Assembly (NCBI GenBank): GCA_016946835.1
Contig: JACVTC010000303.1
Coordinates: 1-51,949 of the forward strand
Source: Neocallimastix lanati (nom. inval.)
Lineage: Eukaryota; Neocallimastigomycota; Neocallimastigomycetes; Neocallimastigales; Neocallimastigaceae
DNA: 51,949 nt
Reading direction: 5' to 3'
Positions 19,201 through 28,804 of the stretch are shown piece after piece. Every line of letters starts with the position of its first letter. Position 1 is the first letter of the stretch. Position numbers and translations under genes: made by a program. Below the pieces are notes generated by a model, which did no database searches, was not told the DNA's origin, and saw only the letters and a program-made list of their open reading frames with translations.

Positions 19201-21416
19201 TTAACTCTATCTAATAAATCACCGATTAAAGGGAGGGGATATGAATTTCTAATTGTCATATTATTCAGCTTCCTATAATCAATATATAATCTTAAGGTGC
19301 CATCCTTTTTTCTAACAAATAAAATAGGAGCACCAGCTGGGGACGTAGATTTCCTAATGAAACCTTTTTCTAAATTTTCTTTAAGATACTTTTTTAATTC
19401 GTCCCTTTCTGTTTCTGTTAAAGGATAAATAGGACGATAAAATAAATTAGAATTATCCTTTAATTTAATTTCACAATCATACTCCCGATGTGGTGACAAC
19501 GCATCACAATTTCTTTCATTAAAGACTGCGGCAAAATCTAAACAATGGGAAGGAATTACAATAGATTTATTATTATTTAATTTAATTTTAAAATTGTCCT
19601 TTCGTATTTTCTTAATACAATTACATCTTTTAATATCAACATCAATATAACAATTAAAACTATCAACTAAAGAATCAATTTCACTCGATTTCAATTTATG
19701 GTAAGAATAATTAAAATTATCAAAACACTTACTAAAATAGTTTGTTGGTTCGGCGACCAATTTTTTATTTTTATTTAAACTTTTTATGTTATTACATGAA
19801 AAATTTTTATTACATGAATTATCATTTTTACATGAATTAGAAATATCACTATTATTAAAAATACAATTTAATTCACTATCACTAATAAACTCATTCATAA
19901 AATTATCTTCTAGATCACTATCATCGGACTCGTTAATTGTTTTAACACGGCGGCCTCTAACGTATTCAGCATCATCTTTTTCTTCATCGGATTCCCAGGC
20001 ATACTTTCTTTTCAAAGAGGGAATAGGAGTGTCCTTAGGTATCTCTTCTTCCTTTATTAAGTCTTCAGTAGTTATAAGTTTGTATTTATTTTTTCTATTA
20101 TTTCTTTTCTTACCTCTTCTTTTCCTCTTTCCATGGTTACAGTGAGAAGCACAATAGCTAGAACCAAAGGTGATCTTTCTTGCATCATGGTAGTTCAATG
20201 GACAATGCTTTTCGATCCATGGTAGACCTAGAATTACATCAACATCAGGAATTTCTAAAACGTAAAATTTTATTACTTCGAAATGATTCCTGAAACGAAG
20301 AATGCACTTCTCCGTTTCTTTGTAGACTGTACGAATACCGTTACCTAGGCCAGTAACTTTGAAAGATTTTTCAATTTTTGAAGATTCAATACCAGATGCC
20401 CGGACGAAACTAGGGTGGATAAAGTTCAAATCAGACCCAGAGTCGATGAGAACTCTAACCGGAACTTCTTCAATATTGTTAGTTTTTAAATGAAAAGTTA
20501 GTATATTGTTTTTCTGGTTAATAAGAGAATTTTCAGCTTCAATAATCTCCCTAACTTTATGAACATTTTCATTATCCAAGATTCTTCTGATTCTTCTCAA
20601 AGTAGCGGAAGATTGGTTATTATTTTCATTCTTTTTATTAATCATCTTCAACCCTTTTAGCCTTTTTCTGTTGGGACAATTAAATTGTAAGTGACCTGGC
20701 TGTTTGCAAAGAAAACACAAGCCTTTTCTTCTTTCTTCATCATAATTTTTTGTATTTTCTACATACAGTGACTTGTGAGAGGGGAAATATCTCACATCTC
20801 TGTACCCTTGTTTGATCCTATACAAGTCAACTTCCATGGGATCATCTCTTGGAGCAGAATGGGAAGAACTAGGCTGATTACGATTTCTAATATAGAATTC
20901 ATTAATATCCTGACGTTTGGAGAGGTTTTCAATTGCTATTACATCATTGATTAATCTATTTAAATTATTTGGATTTGGGTTAACAGTAGCGAGTTGTTGT
21001 CTAAGTTTGAAATGTAAACCCCTAATGAACATATAAATCTTAGCAGGCTCATTGAAATCCGAGTTCTGGCTTATTCGTTGGAATTCAGTAATGTATTCCA
21101 ACACTCTTCCGTAGCTTCTTTGTTTAATGTTGCATAACTTTCCGTTGGTAACAATAGACTCTAAGTTTGGGTCCCCATAGTTGTTTCTAAGTTCTTGAAC
21201 GAAATTATCATAATTATGGATAACTTCGTTATTATTCCTTCGGAGGCAAGAAGCCCATTCAAGAGGTCTTCCAATGAGGTAGGACATTAGAAAACGGACT
21301 CTAGAATCATCATTTTGGAATCTGTTAGGATTGGCTTCGATTGCAAGGTCCACTCTCGTTAAGAACCCATCTAATTCCTTCCTTCGACCCGAGAAAATTG
21401 GTGGGTCGTTAACCAC
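19176..21416 (-). pseudogene. Element C gag-protease-RT
   Basis: Fused Gag-Pol start: capsid-like domain (residues 1-170), a [11 protein letters not shown] motif, a zinc knuckle [14 protein letters not shown] near residue 232, and a retropepsin site LIDSGSD near 322. A Cys/basic cluster [17 protein letters not shown] follows. A charged, Asn/Ser-rich spacer leads to the RT fingers ([21 protein letters not shown]). The frame ends at 19176 through a one-base deletion in the VKGAK region. Upstream codons similar to the D N-terminus are separated by a TAA near 21440, so even the Gag start is damaged. Confidence 0.85.
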
Positions 21417-21842
21417 TTTTAATGGAGAACCTTGGTTTTACTCCATATTTTCTTCTAAATTTAAGTTATTAAAAATTCGTTGTAATTCTTCCACTTTGAG
21501 AAATATAATAAAATAATTACTTAAACCAATTTATTTTAATTATAATTATCGCAAAATCGAAACAACGCAATCCAATTGAAGGGGTGTTATTCGATATATG
21601 CTGACAAATATTATAATTAAAAATTTTTTATTTCTTTTAATTGTTTTAAAAAAAATAAAATTTCTCAAAGCTACCTGTTAAGTGAAAATAAAATGTAAGC
21701 CTCTTTTATTAGTACACTTTAATACTACTAGCCACTTCAAATAAAAAGAAGCGAATTCTTCAAGCCACTCAATTAATTATACGAAATAATTAGCCAAACT
21801 ATACAAACAATTAATTAATTCCAACTGTAGATATTTCTAAAC

Positions 21843-21990
21843 AGTAGTCTCCTAAATAGTAGTTATTCTAAGCAGTAATCTCCTAAATAGTAGTTATTCT
21901 AAGCAGTAATCTCCTAAATAGTAGTTATTCTAAGCAGTAGTCTCCTAAATGGTAGTTATTCTAAGCAGTAGTCTCCCAAATAGTAGTTCC
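21843..21990 (-). repeat. Tandem repeat, about five 33-bp units, in the C leader
   Basis: Units contain AGTCTCCTAAATAGTAGTT and TTCTAAGCAGTA, with point differences. The array lies in the leader between the priming site and gag, as the hairpin array does in element B. Confidence 0.7.
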
Positions 21991-22027
21991 TTGTACTATT
22001 ATAACGTGTTTTGTTAATCCTTAGTGG

Positions 22028-22038
22028 GTAATTGTTAT
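22028..22038 (-). other. Self-priming type PBS of element C
   Basis: In sense, ATAACAATTAC directly abuts the 5' LTR. It is exactly complementary to GTAATTGTTAT inside that LTR (plus coordinates 22184-22194), at the expected transcription start about 38 nt after a TATA-like sequence. No TGG-type tRNA site is present. Confidence 0.6.
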
Positions 22039-22809
22039 TATAAAGTGTTTTATGTTAAAATAGATTATAATAATACAAAAGCACTATTATAAAATAAATT
22101 CTTTTTATTAAAAATAATTGGTTTATTAAAAATCTTTTATTAAATAGTTCTTATTATGTTATGAACTATCAAATTATAAAAAAATAACAATTACATTTTT
22201 TCAATTAAAGAAAATTTACAATAGTTATATTTTTTCTTAATTATATTTTAATATATTAAATTAATTTAATTTACATATATTCAATTTAAATATTAATAAT
22301 AATTAATTTTATAAAATAATAAAATATTTAAACTAAAACTAATTATAGTATAATTTTCTAATTAACTATTTTTTATTATAACTATTTTTTATTATAACTA
22401 TTTAAATATTTTAACTAATTTAAAATTAAACTAAAAACTATTAATAATATTAAACTATACTATTTAAATAAATAAAAAATTTAACAATAACAGATTTGGC
22501 GAATTTTTGTGACTAAATTATTTAATTTCATATTTAATAAATATAAATTTAAATCATTTAAGTTCTAATTTATAATTTTAAATTTCAATTATTAATTTAA
22601 GGAGAAATAATCATTTAAAGTATTTAATTCATGTACGTAAATTTGATGTATGATTTTTCGTTTACATAAATTTATTGAAATATGCTTTAATTCATAAATT
22701 AATGTAAATTACATAATTTTATTCAAGATATCGTGAAAAAAATTTCATACATAAATTAATGTAATAATGAATTACATAAATTTATTAAAGGTATAAAGAT
22801 ATCTTTACA
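22039..22809 (-). repeat. Element C 5' LTR
   Basis: 771 bp, about 99 percent identical by eye to 15760-16530. It carries the 11-nt complement of the priming site at 22184-22194. Confidence 0.85.
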
Positions 22810-24396
22810 ATTACAATACACTCCATAGTATATTAACAAATATAATATTCAATAACAAGTTATTAAGAAATATATCAAGTTTTATAAAGAATTTATTCAA
22901 TTTTCTATTCAAAATTAGTTTTAAAATATTCACTTTTACTACCAGAAAATTATTATTTAATTAAAATTATTAATTTAAACTTTAAATTATATTAATTTGG
23001 TTATTGACAATCGCCTGGAATTCGATTTTCCTTGGGGGAGCGATGTCACGAATACTAGTGGATTTGAAATTAAAATTCACTATTAGATCAATTGAAATTT
23101 AATTTAGTTATTGACAAAAATTATTTTAATTCGATTTTAATTATAAAAATAAATATTAGAAGCATTAAAGAATTAGAAACCAAAGGGTTTGGACTTATTT
23201 ATTAAAGATAATTTAATTTAACCCTTAAGAATTTGATAAAAATAACATGAAGAAAAACAACGATAACTCAACAAATAATGGAAATATTATATTGATATTC
23301 CCGCTAAAAATATATTCATTAGAAAGCTACGGTCGAGAACTACAACATATGTTAAAATCAACCTTATTGGATAACTAGATAACGAGATATTGGACTTTAT
23401 AGATATTTAAATATAAAAATATAATTTGATTATTTAATTAAGACCCTAAATTATTAATTAAGAAATTTATATTAGATAAATCTCTTAACTTGGAAATTAT
23501 ATTATTAATTTTTATTATTAATTAAAAATACAGAATTAGTTATTAGTAATAGTTTTATAATATTTTAAATAAGTTTTATAAGTTTTATATATTTTATTAT
23601 TATATATTTTTATTCAATTATTTCTAAAAGATTCTAAGGAATTCTTTATTATTCTAAAGATTTCCGAAAGAGAATTTTTTAATTAGTTTTAATATTTTAT
23701 TTTATTTTATTTTATATTTTGTTATTAAATTAGTTTTATTATCAAATTATTTTATGAATAATTTATATAGTTATTTTATTAAAAGATTCTTATCAATATT
23801 ATTTTATTATTATAATTTATATAGTTTATATACATGTATGAATATATTAAGATTAAAATGTATTAATTTATTATATTGTTAATTATTATTTTAGTATAAA
23901 AAGGATTTGAAATTCCATATTTTGAATTCTTTGTAAGATTATTAACTAACTATTAAATTCTAAAATATTAACATAAAGTTAATAAATTAATTATAACAAT
24001 AAATAATTCTTTATATTAATCTTAGTTAAAATTTATTATTAAAATATATATTAAATAAAGTTCTAATAAAACATAAATCTTAAATATTGAAATCTTAATC
24101 ATAAAACTCGGTGTGTGTTATTTATTATTTAAATTTAATTAAATTGTTATAATTAATAAAAAACATCTTGACCTGACCAATTTAACCCAAACTAGGAAAG
24201 ATATAGCAAGAATCTTACCTAAACACCCAATTTTAAATTTAACATTACTAAATTGTACTTTCCTATATTCTTGATAACCTAAACTTAATTATAAAATTTA
24301 ATTTATTTTGATATAAATTAATTTTAACTTGTAAATAATGTAAATCAATTTTAATTAATTACTTTATTGTTATATTATTAAATATATGTATATATT

Positions 24397-24778
24397 TGTT
24401 AAATATATTAGCAATAGATTAGTGTTTACCGGGATATCACTCAATTATTCAACTTTATTTATTATTTTATTTTATTAATTATGTAAGTAACATTAATATC
24501 CTTGATGGATGGATTATAGTTCGTCTATTCCTAATATGTAGACTTCTCAAAATTGATCTTTTTATTGAGAAGTAAAATCGGGAAGAAAGAAAAAAAAGAG
24601 AGATTTCTAATTCTTCGAAATATTATTTATTTTTATAATATTTCATTACAAATATTTTTTGGACATAATGTAAAAATACTAATGGCTGAAATAATATATT
24701 ATTTCCATTTATTTAATTGTAGTGGCGCATATATTTAAGAAAAGGATTTTTGATTTTAATTATGAGACATACATTACA
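24397..24778. repeat. Solo LTR, 382 bp
   Basis: Starts TGTTAAATAT and ends CATTACA, flanked by ATATT on both sides (24392-24396 and 24779-24783). The allelic repeat R1 near 13700 shows the uninterrupted site. The parent element is not identified. Short plus-strand ORFs inside are not credible genes. Confidence 0.8.
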
Positions 24779-25490
24779 ATATTAAAATACAATTGTAAAT
24801 ATTAAAATTATACTTTTAAGATACTAAATTATTAAAACTATTAATTAAATATTATTATAAAAATTATAAATTATTAATATTATAAAATTATTAAAATTAT
24901 TAAATATTATTATAAAAATTTATTTATTATAACTATTAAATATTATTATAAAATTATTAAGATTATTAATTAAATTTATTATTAAAAATTATTATTAAAA
25001 ATTATTAATTATTATAAAAATTTATTATTTAAATATTATCAAATTTATTAATTAAATATTATAAAAATTTTATTTTATTTTGAAAATAATTACAAGTATT
25101 ATTTAAAATAATTAAAGATTATTAAATTTATTATATTAATCTTTAAAAACAATTTATTTAACTTAAAAATATCAAATAAAATAGTAAAACTATTTTCTAT
25201 ATATTTATTTTATAATTATTTTTAATTAAATTATATTTGAATATTATATTATTATATTTATAAAAATTAAAACAAAAATGAATTATTGATATAAAATTAA
25301 TTCAATAATTCTATAAAATTACTTAAATTATAAACAAATAATTATACTTTAAATTTATAAAAAAATATAAATATTGTAAATATTTCTTAAAAATTAAATA
25401 TATGTACTTTAAAAAAATTTAAAAAAAATAAATTTTAATATTAATAAATAATAAATAAATTTTGATAAAAAGAAATTTTTTTTTTTATTT

Positions 25491-25533
25491 AAAATCAAAG
25501 CAGGGTAATACCCGTCCCCCCTGCTTGATTTTA
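25491..25533. repeat. GC-rich inverted repeat, second copy
   Basis: The same hairpin-forming sequence as 14447-14489, next to the right end of the K-family LTR. Confidence 0.55.
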
Positions 25534-25580
25534 ATTCATATAAGTGTCAACCCCTAGTCTACCAGATTCGTTACAATTGT

Positions 25581-26962
25581 ATTATTTGCACATCTTAATT
25601 CAGTCTTTTCTTCAGTATAATTATCTAAGATTTCTTTGTTATTAGTTAAGTGTTCGCCAGCACCAGAATCATATAATCATGATGTTTCTTCATTATTATT
25701 AATATTCAATAAAAATTTTACTTCTTTTGTTTTTTCAGTATTAATCTGTAATTCTTTTTCATTGTAATTATTATTATTTTTACTTTCATTAGTAGTTTTT
25801 TTAATATTACTCATATAGAAAGCAGATCTTTTAGGAGATCGTTCATTATTATTATTTTGTTTCTGTAACATTTCTCTTAAGTCTTCATAATCAATGTTAT
25901 TGTTATATTCATTAATATCAAATTTTTCCATGTGTCCAATGTAGTGAGCTCCTTTTGGGTTAAGATTATTATTATTTCTGCTATTATTATTATAATTATT
26001 ATTATAATTATTTTTATTTCTATAATTTTTATCTATTACATCAAAAATATCTTTATATCTGCTATTTTGGTTTCTTGGATTAAACCAACATTCTTTTGTA
26101 GTGTGGCCATATTTATCGCATATGTCACATTGTTTCCTTGAATAGTAGCCGTTATTTTTATAATTATAAATACTGTTACATCTTTTGTTATTATTATATT
26201 TACTATTATAATTATTATTATTGTTATATTTATTATTGCAATTGTTATTACTTTTAAATTTATTATTATAATTATTATTTTTTATTTTATTATTATTATA
26301 TTTAGTATTATTATCTGTGTTATTATTTTTAAATTTTCCGACCATGTCTATCTCCATTGGATCATCATGGTCATATTTTTCTTTAGATTTCCACCCTTCA
26401 TAAAGAGCAGTTTTATTCAAATCACTTTTAATCTTTTTGGCTATTGTTTCAGATGTATCTTTTTCTTCATATGTAAATCTTCTTATATAGGATTTTGGTA
26501 TTGCATTATGGAGGTATTTCATTTTGTCATCTTCCTTTAGAAAATACTTTTCTCCTTCCATATATTCAAAAGTAGCTTCTAGTCTTTTAATTACGTCATA
26601 AATTCCTTCTTTCTTATTAGTTTTTATTGAATCTAATTCATTTATCCAGTAGGTCATATTTTTTCCTTTTACTTTATGCCTACTTAATCTCTTAAGCATT
26701 AGTTAAGCTGAATCTATGTCTGTTAATTCAACTTTAATTTCATCACAAACAGAGTTTAAAATTAATTTACCAATTTTGGCGTTTTGTTGTATAATTTCCT
26801 TTTGTTATTCTGTATTAGTAGCATTAAATACCTCAATTCTATCCATTGGGTCTCACCTAGAAATTGTATTAGACCCGTCTCCATAACTTCTAGTTTTATT
26901 TCATGGAACCAAATGATATAATTACATGGTCCCTTTAATATACATTTATTTTCTTTACTCAT
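25581..26962 (-). pseudogene. Copia element G: gag and start of protease
   Basis: Ty1/copia Gag on the minus strand starting at ATG 26962. The N-terminal part has the WFHEIKLEVMETGL region typical of copia Gag. After a frameshift near 26780 and a TAA near 26702, the frame continues with MTYWINELDSIK, an ATFEYMEGE motif, a DPMEIDM motif and a long Asn/Lys-rich low-complexity tract. A zinc knuckle CDICDKYGHTTKEC is followed by a copia protease site YDSGAGEHLTN just after a TGA at 25677 that probably replaced Trp. It ends at the K insertion. The remainder of the protease is at 14525-14991. Confidence 0.85.
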
Positions 26963-27040
26963 TTTTAATTTTTAATTTTAATTATTATTTTAAATATCAC
27001 GAATTTTAATAATTTAATTAATTAATTAAGGTCCCTTTTA

Positions 27041-27056
27041 TGAGACTCTTAATCTA
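27041..27056 (-). other. Half-tRNA type PBS of copia element G
   Basis: In sense orientation AGATTAAGAGTCTCA matches the complement of the anticodon arm of eukaryotic tRNA-Lys(CUU). It lies between the putative LTR end (GTGCTAGC) and gag. The copia element H has the same motif at 46791-46806. Confidence 0.55.
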
Positions 27057-27206
27057 TCGGCTAGCACAATTATATTATTTAGTTTTAATTAATAATTTTT
27101 ATTTATTTTTAATTTAATAAAGAGCTCTGAATTTAATAATACATGAATAATAAAATATATATAATAAAATATTATAATATAATCATATGATTTACATTAA
27201 TTTCTT

Positions 27207-27735
27207 GATATAAAACAAATATGTGTAGCAACATATTTGTATATTTGAATATTTGTATATTCAGATATTAAGTTTATATCTTATTATTTATAATAATTTA
27301 TATTATTATATAATTTATATTATTATATAATTTATATTATTATTTATATTTTATATTATTTATATTTTGTATATATTATTTATATTCCTTATATATATTT
27401 CTTAAATATTAAATTATACTTCTTATTTTAAATTATTAAAGTTTATAATTATTAAAGTATATATAATTAATATAATAGTTTATATTATTTATATATTATT
27501 CATATTAAAATATTATTTATTTATATATATATATTATATTTATATATATATATATTTATTTATAATAATTATATATTATTAATACTTTACAGTATAATTA
27601 ATATTAACTCTTATTCTTGTTTTTGTTTTTCTTTAGTAGAAATAATATCGTAATTATAAAATAAATATTAATAAAAATTATTAATAACTCAAATACACTT
27701 ATTAAACCAGCTACAACATAAAGAATATCACATTA
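27207..27735 (+). repeat. Element F 5' LTR
   Basis: Begins (T)GATATAAAACAAATATG and ends ATATCACATTA; repeated at 43185-43694. The exact ends are ambiguous by one base, but a perfect TTCTT duplication favours G as the first base. Confidence 0.85.
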
Positions 27736-27740
27736 AAAAT

Positions 27741-27757
27741 TGGTGCGAAATGTGAGG
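27741..27757 (+). other. Primer binding site of element F
   Basis: TGGTGCGAAATGTGAGG begins five bases after the LTR and would pair with a tRNA 3' end reading CCTCACATTTCGCACCA. It implies a different tRNA primer from that of B. Confidence 0.65.
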
Positions 27758-27895
27758 TTGTAGTTAAAAATAGGTTTATTAGTGTATAGTTATTAATTGT
27801 AATTAATATTTATTATTTAGTTAGATTTCGGAGAAATTGCGTTTAGAGGTTAAACATTTTAATTAAATTTAGTGTTAGAGTTATTGTAGTAAAAT

Positions 27896-27962
27896 ATGAA
27901 GTAGGAGACTGGGAAATCGAACCAGAATAAAAACGATTAACCTATATTCATATACTACAATA
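27896..27962 (-). other. tRNA-like sequence, antisense, in the F leader
   Basis: On the minus strand GTAG...CTAC ends can pair, and CTGG with CCAG flank TTCGATTTC, resembling a T arm with a near B box. The A box is imperfect. It may be a captured tRNA fragment or chance; it is not called as a tRNA gene. Confidence 0.25.
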
Positions 27963-28069
27963 TTATCAATAAATTTCATATTTAAAATTTAATAATTAAT
28001 TTTTGTTTAATGCAAAATTTAGTGTAAATAAAATTTTTACTAATTAGGAAATAATCGTTAATTAATAAT

Positions 28070-28773
28070 TGTAAAAGAAAACACTAAAATAGATTACAAT
28101 AACAAAATGCAATAAATTTTATTTTATTAAAAAATTTTATATTAGAATATATTTTATTAATATTTAATAGTTATTTGTTTAAAATAACAATTACATCGAG
28201 AAAAAATGTGAAAAGTATCTTCTATTTATACTTTTCCTAAATACATTGATAATATATTATTTTATTTAAATTACATATATTTTAATATAAAATTATCCTA
28301 ATGAATTTTATTAAATAATAAATTTATAAACTATAGCTAAATTTAGAAAAATATAATTATTAATTAAACTAAATACTAAATAATTAAAATTAAGTACATT
28401 TATTATCTATTTATTATTTTAATATTATAAGTAAAGTCTTTATTTATTTTCGATTTAAAAACAATGTTAAAGGAGTCATGATTAAATTTTGAAACTTAAT
28501 TTTCACAAAATAAATTATTAATTTATTTTGTTTTAAACTTTAATTAATTCATTTAAATTATTTTACAACAATAATTTTCTCAGAATTAAATTTTATAAAA
28601 ATTATTACATTAAAAATTTATCTTGTGGCTTAAAGAATATAATTCAAAAATTTAGTTCATATGATTTATTTACTTTGTTTATTATTTTATAAATCAAAGA
28701 ATAATTTACATTTTTGAATTACACAAGAAAAATTTTTAATTTAAAATGTGATTGGGATAATCACATCTTTACA
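28070..28773 (-). repeat. Element D 3' LTR
   Basis: 704 bp, apparently identical to 33959-34662. It is followed internally by a purine-rich tract (AAGGAGGGAGAT in sense). Confidence 0.92.
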
Positions 28774-28804
28774 ATCTCCCTCCTTAAATCGAGCTCCTGC
28801 GAGA

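Larger units (their letters stand above)
15760..22809 (-). mobile_element. Element C: full-length Ty3-type chromovirus-like retrotransposon, inactivated
   Basis: Two 771-bp LTRs (15760-16530 and 22039-22809) differ at about six positions by eye, so it is older than D. Between them on the minus strand are an 11-nt priming site, a repeat-bearing leader, fused gag-PR-RT and the rest of pol ending in a chromodomain. The LTR sense end is CTTTATA rather than the CA of D. No matching 5-bp duplication is seen at the two flanks (CCATA and ATTAC), so one end may have recombined. Confidence 0.88.
14997..25575 (+). mobile_element. Element K: LTR retroelement insertion into copia element G, heavily rearranged
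   Basis: Boundaries are TGTCATGAA at 14997 and TTCGTTACA at 25575, flanked by ATTGT on both sides (14992-14996 and 25576-25580). An internal G-rich tract CCTTGGGGGAGCGA directly precedes a second TGTCACGAA at 23044, as expected for a polypurine tract and 3' LTR of a plus-strand element. Its own genes are not recognisable; the interior is filled by a micro-LTR, an RT fragment and element C. The insertion and duplication are well supported; the internal model is tentative. Confidence 0.55.
23044..25575 (+). repeat. Element K putative 3' LTR (about 2.5 kb)
   Basis: Begins TGTCACGAA directly after the G-rich tract at 23030-23043 and ends TTCGTTACA, so the ends are near-perfect inverted repeats. 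It includes repeat R2 (24247-25564) and a solo LTR insertion. The sequence is AT-rich with no coding capacity. The length is large for an LTR, and the left LTR cannot be aligned to it here, so the call is provisional. Confidence 0.45.

Noticed and set aside
19786-20145. Plus-strand ORF opposite C gag-pol, and similar ones opposite D and A
   Set aside because: Mirror images of real genes on the other strand; no family resemblance.
21843-21990. CRISPR-like array
   Set aside because: Direct tandem repeats without unique spacers, inside a retrotransposon leader of a eukaryote.
24553-24738. 61-codon plus-strand ORF
   Set aside because: Lies inside the 382-bp solo LTR; no recognisable features.
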